From contig DETK01000033.1 in assembly GCA_002361615.1 (NCBI GenBank), positions 146,451-210,450 on the forward strand: a stretch of DNA of 64,000 bases, read 5' to 3'. A program made the translations under genes and the position numbers. Source of the stretch: Bacteroidales bacterium UBA3290 (GTDB lineage Bacteria; Bacteroidota; Bacteroidia; Bacteroidales; UBA932). This document shows positions 56,343 to 64,000 of the stretch, in pieces. The notes under the pieces are model-generated. The model was not told the origin of the DNA, ran no database searches, and saw nothing but the letters and a program-made list of their open reading frames with translations. Positions within the stretch are counted from its first letter, which is position 1, and each line of letters begins with the position of its first letter.

Positions 56343-58126
56343 GGAAAAGAGTTGTCATCCTTCTGGCTTTTCTGCTTTGCGCCGTTCTGTCCAGGGCGGA
56401 GAATGTATCGCCTGAAAGGGCTGCGGCAGCCGCTGAGTCTTTCTTTGCTTCGGTTTCCACCAAGTCGACAAATGGCCCGGTGCGGCTTGTAGCGACATTC
56501 CCCGACATCCCCACCAAGGCGCGGAACGAGGTGCCGGCCCTCTACGTATTCGAGTCTCCTTCGGGTGGATACGTCATCATTTCGGGCGACGACGTGGCTG
56601 TCCCCGTAACGGGATATTCCCGTACAGGACGTTTCCCCCGGGAAAATATGCCCGACAATATGCGCAGCCTCATCGAATGGCACGCAGCCATCATCCAGTA
56701 TGCCCGTGCCCAGGGATGGGAAGCGGACTTGCAGGCAAGAGAAGGGTGGGGGCGTATCTCCGCGTCTTCCTCTTCGTCCGACAAAGTCGTGCTTGAAACG
56801 GCCAAATGGGGGCAGTGGACTCCGTACAACGATCTGTGCCCCACGGAAAACGGACAGAAATGTCCATCCGGTTGCGTCGCCACGGCCATGGCCATCATCC
56901 TTCGCTATTACCAGTATCCGGATAAAGGCGTCGGGACACTCCCGGGCTACGATTACGCGTGGGACGAAACGAAGGGTAAGTACCTGTACCATCTCGACGG
57001 CTATGACTTGGGGCATGAATACCGTTGGGACCTGATGCCTCTGCAGTATAATAGCGGAAATTATACGCAGGAAGAAGCCGGCCAGGTTGCGCAACTGATG
57101 TATGACCTGGGCATCATGAGCCAGATGGATTATGCCCCGGGCGGCTCCGGCGCGCCGGGCGACTCTCCGATCCTGCTGACGCAGTTTTTCGGATACGACC
57201 GGCAGATGCGCTATCTCGACCGCCAGAATTTCTCCGACCGACGATGGGAACAGCTCATCCGCGATGAGATTGATGCCGGAAGGCCGGTTTTCCATTGCGG
57301 CTTTTCAGAACAGGGGGGGCATGCCTTTGTGATCGACGGCTATGAAGGCGATTATTTCAGCATCAATTATGGCTGGGAGGACGGCAGCCAGTTCTATCTG
57401 CTCACGCCGCCGGTGAAAGGCAATTCAAGCCGGCTGACGGAATTCACCGACTGGCAGGATATGGTCACGAACATCCAGCCCGACCAGGGCGGGGAAGGCT
57501 ATACCAACCTGTATGTGCCTGTGTATTATACGCCTTTTACCTGGGATTTCAACAGCAAGTCGTTCCAGATGCCGGAAGCCTATGTGTATCTGTATTATCT
57601 GACGACGGGTGAAGAAGATGTCGAGGTCTGCTACGCGCTCTTTGACAAGGAGGAATCCTTCAAGGAAGCGATCTCCGAACCGGTGCTGTTCAACGTCTCC
57701 GACGGGGTCGTCCCGCCGGTGGACTGCCGGATTCTCGGCAAGATTGAAGACGGCGACCGCATCATGCTCGCCCGTCGTGAAGGGAAGTCTTGGGAACCGT
57801 TGCCGCAGACACGCGTCAGTTTCCACGTGTTCGACCGCACACGTCGTCTGCCGGAGATGGTCACGGTCGGTCACTCGTTCGAGTCCCAGGTCGGCAAACT
57901 GAAAAAGTCCCCTTGCCTCTACTGGGAGGCCTACAAGGATATCTGGTGGGAGATTGTCTCGGAAGAAACGGGATCGGTCGTAGCCTCGGCCAAGGACTGG
58001 AACGTCCAGGATTTCGACGACAGCAAGGCGGATACCTTCAAATACCGCTTCTTCCTGCCTGCTGGCAGTTACAAGGTGACCTTCCGCAATTTCGACGAGG
58101 AACTGGTGTTCCGCGTGACCTTGTAA
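56339..58126 (+). CDS. C10-family (streptopain-like) cysteine protease
   Basis: Length 595 residues with a signal peptide (cleavage near LSRAEN). An N-terminal Spi-like propeptide (about 20-130, with PALYVFESPSGGYVIISGDD) is followed by the C10 domain: nucleophile Cys179 in SGCVATAMA, His328 in GGHAFVIDGY and the WGWEDG-type Trp region NYGWEDG. The C-terminal ~200 residues are beta-rich, possibly for secretion or adhesion. Full catalytic pair, so a secreted protease zymogen. It overlaps the BACON lipoprotein gene and would supply peptides for fermentation or act on host proteins. Confidence 0.93.
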   Translation: MRKRVVILLAFLLCAVLSRAENVSPERAAAAAESFFASVSTKSTNGPVRLVATFPDIPTKARNEVPALYVFESPSGGYVIISGDDVAVPVTGYSRTGRFPRENMPDNMRSLIEWHAAIIQYARAQGWEADLQAREGWGRISASSSSSDKVVLETAKWGQWTPYNDLCPTENGQKCPSGCVATAMAIILRYYQYPDKGVGTLPGYDYAWDETKGKYLYHLDGYDLGHEYRWDLMPLQYNSGNYTQEEAGQVAQLMYDLGIMSQMDYAPGGSGAPGDSPILLTQFFGYDRQMRYLDRQNFSDRRWEQLIRDEIDAGRPVFHCGFSEQGGHAFVIDGYEGDYFSINYGWEDGSQFYLLTPPVKGNSSRLTEFTDWQDMVTNIQPDQGGEGYTNLYVPVYYTPFTWDFNSKSFQMPEAYVYLYYLTTGEEDVEVCYALFDKEESFKEAISEPVLFNVSDGVVPPVDCRILGKIEDGDRIMLARREGKSWEPLPQTRVSFHVFDRTRRLPEMVTVGHSFESQVGKLKKSPCLYWEAYKDIWWEIVSEETGSVVASAKDWNVQDFDDSKADTFKYRFFLPAGSYKVTFRNFDEELVFRVTL

Positions 58127-58137
58127 TGATTTATTCT

Positions 58138-58145
58138 TATCTTTG
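58138..58145 (+). promoter_or_regulatory. -7 box (TATCTTTG) before rubredoxin
   Basis: A full TAnnTTTG match 27 bp before the rubredoxin ATG. No good -33 TTTG at 19 bp. Confidence 0.5.
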
Positions 58146-58172
58146 TAAGACAAATCTTTAAAACGACTGGAT

Positions 58173-58331
58173 ATGGCAAAGTATGTATGTGACCTGTGCG
58201 GGTATGAATACGACCCGGCAAACGGCGATCCGGACAGCGGCGTGGCCCCCGGAACGCCCTTCGAGAACCTTCCTGCAGACTGGGTCTGCCCGCTTTGCGG
58301 CGCCGGCAAGGAGGACTTCTCCAAGAAATGA
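58173..58331 (+). CDS. Rubredoxin
   Basis: A 52-residue one-iron electron carrier. The two iron-binding knuckles are CDLCGYEYDP (Cys6, Cys9) and VCPLCGAGK (Cys39, Cys42), with the conserved DPANGDPDSGVAPGTPFE and LPADWVCP between. Canonical length (50-54). It overlaps the next gene by 4 bp (ATGA). Its partner is not encoded here; in anaerobes rubredoxin commonly serves oxygen or superoxide detoxification. Confidence 0.96.
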   Translation: MAKYVCDLCGYEYDPANGDPDSGVAPGTPFENLPADWVCPLCGAGKEDFSKK

Positions 58332-59005
58332 AACGATTGACGCTCTTCCTGCTGGCGGCCTTGTTCCTTTCGGCCGCCTGCAGCAAAGAGGGTTCCGCCG
58401 TCCGTACGCCTGAAGCACGCATCGAGACGGGGGACCTTCTTTTCGTAGGCATTCCGATGGATTATGGCGACGAGGACATGGCGCAGGCCATCGCCGACGC
58501 CACTTCCACCGGCGGCGAAACCAATTTCATCCATACGGCTATCCTGGAGGTCGATCCGGCCGGCCAGGTCTGGGTCATCGACGCCACGCTGGCCTATGGT
58601 GTGGACCGCCATCCCCTGGACACCCTGCTCAAGCAGTTCACGCTCCACCGGGGCAACGCCAAGGCGACTTTTGAAGTCATGCGTCTCCAGGACAATGGGG
58701 AAGTGAAACAATACGTGGAACAGGCCAAGGGTCTTCTCGGCGAAGAATACGACCTGTATTTCCTCCCGGCCAACGGCCGGCACTACTGCACGGAACTGGT
58801 GTATGATATGTACGTCAAAGCTGACGGTTCCCACGTCTTCGAATGCATTCCCATGAACTTCAAGGATTCAGAAGGCCAGATGCCTTCATACTGGACCCGC
58901 CTCTTCGCCCAGCTGGGCCAACCCATCCCCCAGGACGAACCCGGCACCAACCCCCAGCAAATGCACGCCTCCCCGTTCCTGACCCACGTAATGTTCCTTG
59001 AATAA
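58328..59005 (+). CDS. YiiX/YebB-like permuted NlpC/P60 cysteine hydrolase lipoprotein
   Basis: Length 225 residues from the ATG at 58328 (a longer frame from 58295 lies in rubredoxin). Lipoprotein signal with Cys18 (FLSAACSK). The YiiX-type fold shows the N-terminal TGDLLFVG, the catalytic-His strand NFIHTAILE, and the nucleophile region HYCTELVYDMY. These are circularly permuted papain-like amidases or acyl hydrolases, often acting on cell-wall peptides or lipids. Coupled to rubredoxin by ATGA overlap, with no obvious functional link. Confidence 0.82.
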   Translation: MKRLTLFLLAALFLSAACSKEGSAVRTPEARIETGDLLFVGIPMDYGDEDMAQAIADATSTGGETNFIHTAILEVDPAGQVWVIDATLAYGVDRHPLDTLLKQFTLHRGNAKATFEVMRLQDNGEVKQYVEQAKGLLGEEYDLYFLPANGRHYCTELVYDMYVKADGSHVFECIPMNFKDSEGQMPSYWTRLFAQLGQPIPQDEPGTNPQQMHASPFLTHVMFLE

Positions 59006-59341
59006 TAGTGGATTACCGCCCCAAAACCGGGTGGGCAGGTGTTAGCCGCAAACTGCGGCGTCCTCCTTTGTCCGACACAGAAGAAAGCGCCGCTATGTCT
59101 GTGTCACATGAAGTTTGGAGCCGGAAATAAACGATTTCGCCTCGCGACACAGACGAGACAGATCAATCTTCTGTGTCGCGAAGCGTTAACCCATCTTGAG
59201 TTTTGTTTATAGTTAGTTTAACACTATTCATTGTAAACCTATTTCAGGACAAGTCATCGGAAGGCCATAGGCCGACGCAGGGGAGCTCGAGGGGGTACGC
59301 CCCCTCGGAAAGAAAAGCGCAGCTTCAGCTGCGCGTACTCC
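59006..59341. repeat. Hairpin-rich non-coding region with repeated GACACAGA arms
   Basis: No gene in ~335 bp. It has two successive inverted repeats with the same arms: GACACAGA/TCTGTGTC at 59074-59105, and CGCGACACAGA/TCTGTGTCGCG at 59143-59180. A third hairpin CGAGGGGG-TACG-CCCCCTCG is at 59288-59307 and a fourth GCGCAGC-TTCA-GCTGCGC at 59317-59334. The last shares its TTCA loop with the hairpin after rmuC. Function unknown. Confidence 0.6.
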
Positions 59342-59374
59342 ACAAAAAAAAAGTTCAGTTTTGAAACTGAACTT
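59342..59374 (-). terminator. Terminator after tRNA-Ala
   Basis: An 11-bp stem AAGTTCAGTTT / AAACTGAACTT with a 2-nt loop; on the minus strand it is followed by a run of T residues (AAAAAAA on plus at 59344-59350). It begins 8 bp past the tRNA. Confidence 0.88.
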
Positions 59375-59382
59375 TTATTTTG

Positions 59383-59455
59383 TGGAGTATAGGAGAATCG
59401 GACTCCTGACCTTTTGAATGCCATTCAAACGCTCTACCAACTGAGCTAATACCCC
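59383..59455 (-). tRNA. tRNA-Ala (anticodon GGC)
   Basis: Full cloverleaf: acceptor GGGGTAT/ATACTCC, D arm AGCTCAGTTGGTAGAGC, anticodon stem TTTGA/TCAAA with loop ATGGCAT (anticodon GGC), and T arm AGGAG-TCCGATT-CTCCT. The T loop TCCGATT differs from the usual TTCGAAT by covariation. The G3-U70 pair, the Ala identity element, is present. CCA is not encoded. Confidence 0.93.
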
Positions 59456-59466
59456 GTTTGCATTTG

Positions 59467-59497
59467 CAAAGGTACGGCTTTTTTTTATTTCTGCAAG
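59467..59497 (-). promoter_or_regulatory. Promoter for tRNA-Ala
   Basis: On the minus strand CTTG (59494-59497), 19 bp, TACCTTTG (59467-59474), 11 bp before the tRNA 5' end; the same -7 box as tRNA-Val. Confidence 0.75.
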
Positions 59498-59515
59498 TTT
59501 TTTGCGGAGTTTTCG

Positions 59516-59523
59516 TAAATTTG
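59516..59523 (+). promoter_or_regulatory. -7 box (TAAATTTG) 4 bp before the permease ATG
   Basis: TAAATTTG ends at 59523 and the ATG is at 59528, so the transcript may start at or next to the A of ATG (leaderless). Confidence 0.55.
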
Positions 59524-59527
59524 AACT

Positions 59528-60679
59528 ATGGAAAAAGAACGGAACATCGACCGGCTTGCCGGTTGGATCATCAAACTGGGCGCCATCGCCGCCGTCGCGT
59601 GGCTTTGCTGGTATTTCCGCAGCGTCCTGGTCTATATCATCATAGCTTTCGTCGTTTCCCTGGTCGGGCAGCCGCTGATGCGCCTGATGCGGAAGGTCAG
59701 GATCAAAGGCAAGTCGGCGCCCGACGGGCTTCTCGCCATTCTGTGCATTCTGGTTATCCTCAGTTTCGGTGCACTCTTCGTGACGCAGTTCATCCCGATC
59801 GTGACCGGAATCGTGCGCGACGTTTCGACGATGAATGCCCACGCCATTCCCTACAACAGTCTCCTGGACCAGCTGAATGCCTGGATCGTCAGTGTTTTCC
59901 CCAGTCTGGATCCCGGCTTCGATATCGTGACCGTGCTGCTCTCGAAAATCCATGAATTGCTCAATTTCTCGAATGTATCCTCGGTTCTCGGTTCTGTCGC
60001 GTCGGTGGCGATCAGCATCGGTGTCGGGTTGTTTTCCGTCGTTTTCATCTCTTTCTTCTTCATCAAGGACGAGCATCTCTTCAGCCGGATCATTTGCGCG
60101 CTGGTCCCCGACAAGATCGAGGGCTCGGTCACTTCCACGATCAGCGACATCACGCATCTGCTCTCGCGTTACTTCATCGGCCTGATTGTCGAGGTGATGG
60201 GCGTCATCCTGGTCGACTTCCTGGGCTTGTGGCTGATCGCCCGCATCGGGGCGGACTATGCCATCGGCATCGCCTTCATCGCCGGCATGCTCAATATCAT
60301 TCCCTACGTCGGTCCGCTGCTGGGCGAGGTCATCGGTGTCCTCCTCTGCGTCGTGCTCAAATATGGCGCCGGTGTGGGCCTCAGCGTGCCGATCTGGGCC
60401 TTCGCCCTGATCGTGCTGGCCATTATGCTTGCGGCGCAGATGATCGACAATTTCATCTATCAGCCGCTCATCTACTCCACCAGTATCAAGGCCACTCCGC
60501 TCGAGATCTTCATCGTCCTGCTGATTGCCGGGCGCATCGGCGGAACGGTGGGGCTGCTGGTCGGCATCCCGGCCTACACGGTCATCCGTGTGATTGCCAT
60601 CCGGTTTTTCTCCGACAAGAAAGCGGTCCGGCGCTTGATACCGGACATCGACAAAGAGAATACGGATGCGCTGATTTAA
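59528..60679 (+). CDS. AI-2E/PerM-family membrane transporter
   Basis: Length 383 residues, about eight membrane helices in the PerM pattern: two or three N-terminal helices, a long soluble segment (about 100-150), then GVGLFSVVFISFFFIKDE, IAFIAGMLNIIPYVGPLLGE and the C-terminal DNFIYQPLIYS. Members export AI-2 or serve as H+/Na+ antiporters; this one's substrate is not evident. It converges with mutY, overlapping by 4 bp. Confidence 0.9.
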   Translation: MEKERNIDRLAGWIIKLGAIAAVAWLCWYFRSVLVYIIIAFVVSLVGQPLMRLMRKVRIKGKSAPDGLLAILCILVILSFGALFVTQFIPIVTGIVRDVSTMNAHAIPYNSLLDQLNAWIVSVFPSLDPGFDIVTVLLSKIHELLNFSNVSSVLGSVASVAISIGVGLFSVVFISFFFIKDEHLFSRIICALVPDKIEGSVTSTISDITHLLSRYFIGLIVEVMGVILVDFLGLWLIARIGADYAIGIAFIAGMLNIIPYVGPLLGEVIGVLLCVVLKYGAGVGLSVPIWAFALIVLAIMLAAQMIDNFIYQPLIYSTSIKATPLEIFIVLLIAGRIGGTVGLLVGIPAYTVIRVIAIRFFSDKKAVRRLIPDIDKENTDALI

Positions 60680-61674
60680 GCGTTTAATGCTTTGATAAGC
60701 AATTCGAAGAGCCGCGGCTTGCCGTATTTGTCCAGATCAGTTTCAGGAATCCATAGGTAGCCCTCGGGGAGGACGGGTTTCTCTTTGCATTCCAGCAGGT
60801 AGAAATCGACGGTCAGGTGCTGGTGCGTCAGCTGGTGCTTGACACCGGAGCGGAGCAGGCGCTGACCCGGGAAATCCGTGAAACGATCTTCTTGTACCAG
60901 CGGTTCCCACAGGCCTTGCCAGATGTCGCCGGGGCCCCTGCGGCGGATGGCCGTTTCGCCGCCGCAGCGGAGGTAGATGTAACGCAGATGCCTATCCCGC
61001 ACGCTTATGGGTGCTTTCTTTACAGGCAACAGATTTGTCCGGCCGGTCTTGAGCGCATCGCATCGGGAAGCGAGCGGGCAGACCAGGCAGGCAGGGGAGG
61101 CCGGGGTGCACTGCATGGCGCCAAAATCCATCATCGCCTGGTTGAAGTCGCCGGGTCGGTCGGCAGGCAGGAGCGACTGGGCGCGTTCTGTAAACTCCTT
61201 TTTGGCCGCTGTAGTGCCGACGGGCGTGGCGATTCCATAGAAGCGGGCGAGTACCCGGTACACGTTGCCGTCAACGACGGCGGCGGGTATGCCGAATGCG
61301 ATGGAAGCGATAGCTGCGGCTGTATAATCGCCCACGCCCTTGAGAGTGCGGATTCCTTCGAGGGTATCGGGGAAGGAACCCCTTTCTTCGATCTGCCGGG
61401 CGGCGGTGAGCAGATTCCGGCCCCGGCTGTAGTAGCCCAGCCCTTCCCAGAGGCGCAGTACTTCGTCTTCGCTGGCCGCTGCCAGGGCGTGGTAGTCCGG
61501 GAAGCGGTCCATGAAGCGCTCCCAATACGAAAGGCCCTGTGCGATACGGGTTTGCTGCAGGATGATCTCGCTCAGCCAGATGGCATAGGGGTCCTTTGTG
61601 CGGCGCCAGGGCAGGTCGCGGCCATGGACGTCGTACCACGCGAGGAGGGTTGCGGTAAAGAGCGGATCTTGCAT
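60676..61674 (-). CDS. mutY: A/G-specific adenine DNA glycosylase MutY
   Basis: Removes adenine mispaired with 8-oxoG. Length 332 residues. HhH-GPD domain: LPWRR start, SEIILQQTR (catalytic Glu), the hairpin LKGVGDYTAAAIAS and catalytic Asp in VVDGNVYRV. The [4Fe-4S] loop C-x6-C-x2-C-x5-C (CTPASPACLVCPLASRC) is intact, followed by a NUDIX-like C-terminal domain for 8-oxoG. Complete and typical. Divergent from the next gene, with back-to-back promoter boxes. Confidence 0.96.
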   Translation of the reverse strand: MQDPLFTATLLAWYDVHGRDLPWRRTKDPYAIWLSEIILQQTRIAQGLSYWERFMDRFPDYHALAAASEDEVLRLWEGLGYYSRGRNLLTAARQIEERGSFPDTLEGIRTLKGVGDYTAAAIASIAFGIPAAVVDGNVYRVLARFYGIATPVGTTAAKKEFTERAQSLLPADRPGDFNQAMMDFGAMQCTPASPACLVCPLASRCDALKTGRTNLLPVKKAPISVRDRHLRYIYLRCGGETAIRRRGPGDIWQGLWEPLVQEDRFTDFPGQRLLRSGVKHQLTHQHLTVDFYLLECKEKPVLPEGYLWIPETDLDKYGKPRLFELLIKALNA

Positions 61675-61683
61675 GCCTTAGGG

Positions 61684-61691
61684 CAAAGATA
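61684..61691 (-). promoter_or_regulatory. -7 box (TATCTTTG) for mutY
   Basis: The minus strand reads TATCTTTG 9 bp before the mutY start codon, leaving an untranslated leader of only a few nucleotides. Confidence 0.55.
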
Positions 61692-61713
61692 AGGTTTTTC
61701 CGCGAGGAATTGC

Positions 61714-61721
61714 TAAATTTG
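61714..61721 (+). promoter_or_regulatory. -7 box (TAAATTTG) 4 bp before the DUF5686 gene
   Basis: TAAATTTG ends at 61721 and the first ATG is at 61726 (a second at 61729), again consistent with a leaderless mRNA. It is 22 bp from the divergent mutY box. Confidence 0.55.
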
Positions 61722-61725
61722 CAGG

Positions 61726-64000
61726 ATGATGCGTTTCGCCCGACGAATCCTATGCGCTGTGCTGGCCCTGTGCCTGCCGTTTGCGCTGGAAGCCCAGACC
61801 AGCAAGGTCCGCGGCGTGGTCATCGATGCCGAGAGCGGAGAACCGGTCCCTTACGCATCGGTCTTTTTCGGAGGTACGAGCATCGGTGTTTCGACCGATG
61901 AGACGGGTCGCTACTATATTGAGACACACGATACGACGGCCGTGCTGCTGACGGCCCAGATCCTGGGCTATCTGCCCGCATCGACCCGCATTTCGCCCGG
62001 GGTCTTCTCCGAAATCAACTTCACGCTCAAGCCGGACGTGGATATGCTTTCCGCAGCGCAGATCCGGCCCGATGACCGCTGGATCCGTTACATTCTCCGT
62101 CAGATCGACGAACATCGCGAGCAGCATGATCCGGAAATGGGCGATCCCTGGTCGGTCCGTGTCTATTCGAAAGTCGAACTGGACGCGACCCATGCCGAGT
62201 GGATTGCCAGCCGTTCGATCCTCAGGAACGTGCTGGGCGACGTGATGAAATACCGCGACACCTCCGCGGTTACGGGCGAGTCGTATCTGCCCATCATGAT
62301 CTCGGAAACCTTCTCGCAAAAGTATCATTCCCAGGATCCTGAGCTCGAAAAGGAGGTAATCCTGGCCAACCGGATCTCCGGGCTGGATCCCGACAATTTC
62401 ATGCGGCAGTACGCCGGATCCTATCTGCTCAAGACCAATTTCTACAAGAGCACCATCACGCTGTTCAACCTGGATGTCCCGTCACCCCTTGCGTCCTACG
62501 GCCATGCTTTTTACAACTATTACCTGGTGGACAGCCTGGAAATGGACGGACGCAAGAGCTACTGCCTCCGTTTCCATCCCAAGCGGGGGATCACTTCGCC
62601 GACTTTCGACGGCGAATTCTATATCGACGCCACTGATTTCGGCGTAAGGAGCGCTCACGTAGCCCTGTCCAAGGGGTCGAATGTCAACTGGATCCGGCAT
62701 ATCAACATCGATACGGAGAACCGCAAGACGGAAAAGGGACGCTGGTTCCCGAAGGAGGAGAAACTGTTCATCGACTTCTCGATTGCCGTGAGCGACAGCT
62801 CGAAAGTCCTGTCTTTCCTGGGAAACCGCGAATTGCACTATGGCGAGCCCGACAGCCGCGTGATGCCTTTGGAAGCGCTGGAAAGCCCTGATCCTGTGGT
62901 GATGGACAACGTGGCGGATCTGGATGATGACGTGTGGGAATCTTCCCGTCCCGTTCCGCTCAGCAAGCGGGAGCAGGGCATCTACGATATGGTGGATGAA
63001 ATCCAGCAGAAACCTGCCTATAAGGCCTGGTATCTGGTGGGCCGTTCCTTGATCGTGGGCTATGTGGAAGGGGAGAAGACGAAAGTGGCATTCGGCCCGC
63101 TTTCGCAGGTGGTGAAATACAATGCGACTGAAGGGTGGCATGTCGGTGCAGGATTCCGGACCACGAAATTCTTCCATCCGGCGTTGCGTTTGACGGCGGA
63201 TGTGGGCTATGGTTTCCGTGACCATCTGGTCAAAGGCGGCGGTTCTTTGGAATATATGATCCGGCGCGACGTCACCCGCAAGCTGACGGTTTCCGGCAGT
63301 TACGGCTATCATCAGCTGGGCGTGGGAAGTTCCGGCATTTCGCAGCCCAGCATGCTGAATTCCGTATTCGCCTACAGCGGTGGGGACAAGCAGACGCTGA
63401 TCCGCAGCCTGAGCATCGACTATGAGCACGAGTTCACGGGAACGTTCACCGGTTTCTTCGGAATCGATTCCAGGCGTCTGTTCGGCAATGCGATGGTTCC
63501 GCTCCGGACCCGCGACTTGAACCCCGTCCGTTCGGTCTCGCTCAACCAGCTGCGCTATACGGCCCGCTTTGCCTGGGAGGAGCGCATCGACCGGGGCCAT
63601 TTCAAAAAGGCCCATCTGTTCACGCGTTATCCGGTGATCGGCTTGAGCCTGGCCGGCGGGGTGCGCGGCGTGACATCCGATGACTTCTCTTTCCTGCGGG
63701 GGGAATTCACCTTCGACTGGAAGATTCCGGCCACGGCTTTCGGCTTCGGTTCCGTCCACGTCGATGCCGGTGCCATCCTGGGCGAGGTTCCGTATCCTTT
63801 CCTGAAGCTCCACGAAGGTAATCAGACCTATTTCCTCGACAAGACGGCCTTCACATGCATGGATTATTATGAGTTTGCGTCCGACCGCTGGGTGTCCACG
63901 ATGTATGAGCACAATTTCAACGGTCTGATACTCGGCCGGATTCCTCTGGTCAAGCGGCTAGACCTGCGCGAGATCTTCACGCTGAAGGCTGCCGTAGGAA
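61726..64000 (+). CDS. DUF5686/carboxypeptidase-regulatory-like outer-membrane protein, 3' end outside window
   Basis: 758 codons are present with no stop. Signal peptide to about ALEAQT. Residues 25-110 form a CarboxypepD_reg-like Ig domain (VRGVVIDAESGEPVPYASV, typical of TonB-linked or surface proteins). The rest fits DUF5686, with YKVELDATH-like strands and a C-terminal series of amphipathic beta strands (from about 440) that suggests an outer-membrane beta-barrel. Bacteroidota proteins of this form are annotated as DUF5686 and carboxypeptidase-like regulatory domain-containing; function unknown. The frame is open to base 64000. Confidence 0.85.
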   Translation, partial: MMRFARRILCAVLALCLPFALEAQTSKVRGVVIDAESGEPVPYASVFFGGTSIGVSTDETGRYYIETHDTTAVLLTAQILGYLPASTRISPGVFSEINFTLKPDVDMLSAAQIRPDDRWIRYILRQIDEHREQHDPEMGDPWSVRVYSKVELDATHAEWIASRSILRNVLGDVMKYRDTSAVTGESYLPIMISETFSQKYHSQDPELEKEVILANRISGLDPDNFMRQYAGSYLLKTNFYKSTITLFNLDVPSPLASYGHAFYNYYLVDSLEMDGRKSYCLRFHPKRGITSPTFDGEFYIDATDFGVRSAHVALSKGSNVNWIRHINIDTENRKTEKGRWFPKEEKLFIDFSIAVSDSSKVLSFLGNRELHYGEPDSRVMPLEALESPDPVVMDNVADLDDDVWESSRPVPLSKREQGIYDMVDEIQQKPAYKAWYLVGRSLIVGYVEGEKTKVAFGPLSQVVKYNATEGWHVGAGFRTTKFFHPALRLTADVGYGFRDHLVKGGGSLEYMIRRDVTRKLTVSGSYGYHQLGVGSSGISQPSMLNSVFAYSGGDKQTLIRSLSIDYEHEFTGTFTGFFGIDSRRLFGNAMVPLRTRDLNPVRSVSLNQLRYTARFAWEERIDRGHFKKAHLFTRYPVIGLSLAGGVRGVTSDDFSFLRGEFTFDWKIPATAFGFGSVHVDAGAILGEVPYPFLKLHEGNQTYFLDKTAFTCMDYYEFASDRWVSTMYEHNFNGLILGRIPLVKRLDLREIFTLKAAVG

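Noticed and set aside
1..64000. CRISPR array, prophage or IS element with an intact transposase
   Set aside because: No regularly spaced repeats, phage structural genes or transposase motifs were seen. Mobile-element signs are limited to the repeats and fragments at 17.6-20.4 kb.

Overview
The window reads as a chromosomal segment of an anaerobic Bacteroidota (Bacteroidales-like) bacterium with fairly GC-rich coding sequence. Four things support this. Many genes are preceded by the Bacteroidota -7 box TAnnTTTG, in the best cases with TTTG about 19 bp upstream. Shine-Dalgarno signals are generally weak. The families are typical of the phylum (S46 dipeptidyl peptidase, BACON lipoprotein, C10 protease, DUF5686 protein). 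None of the three tRNA genes encodes CCA. The gene content suggests a peptide/amino-acid fermenter that makes butyrate, acetate and H2. The species cannot be named from the sequence.

1-11.2 kb is a dense [FeFe]-hydrogenase locus. It holds the end of hydB with hydA and hydC (electron-bifurcating NAD/ferredoxin hydrogenase). After a terminator and a consensus promoter comes a second operon: a small [2Fe-2S] protein, a PAS-containing sensory-type hydrogenase, a PP2C/SpoIIE-type phosphatase and a group B-type hydrogenase. The maturases hydE, hydG and hydF lie on the opposite strand. 11.2-17.6 kb carries an acetylxylan-esterase-like lipoprotein, an S46 peptidase, a potassium channel and a GH3 glycosidase. 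17.6-20.4 kb is a decayed patch next to tRNA-Glu: two inverted 107-bp repeats, a 114-bp palindrome, truncated radical-SAM and MFS genes and an intact flavoprotein gene.

20.6-35.8 kb is mostly housekeeping: grpE-dnaJ, an M23 peptidase, anmK, rmuC, tRNA-Val, two beta-lactamase-fold hydrolases, cinA, a DHODH-like protein, an XRE regulator, queA, a membrane protein and an acyltransferase. 35.9-50.25 kb is a complete lysine-fermentation operon bounded by a consensus promoter and a strong terminator. It holds a CoA-transferase alpha subunit, kal, kce, kdd, kamA, kamB, kamC, kamD, kamE, the CoA-transferase beta subunit, crotonase, hbd, bcd, etfB and etfA. It should convert lysine to acetate, butyrate and ammonia. 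Bcd-EtfAB could supply reduced ferredoxin that the hydrogenase at the start of the window discharges as H2.

50.3-59.0 kb encodes envelope and secreted functions: an MBOAT acyltransferase, a fused DHHW-M15 peptidase protein, a COG0523 metallochaperone with a His/Asp tract, a BACON-like lipoprotein overlapping a C10 protease, rubredoxin, and a YiiX-like lipoprotein. 59.0-64 kb has hairpin-rich non-coding DNA, tRNA-Ala, a PerM-type permease, mutY and the 5' part of a DUF5686/carboxypeptidase-regulatory outer-membrane protein that runs off the end.
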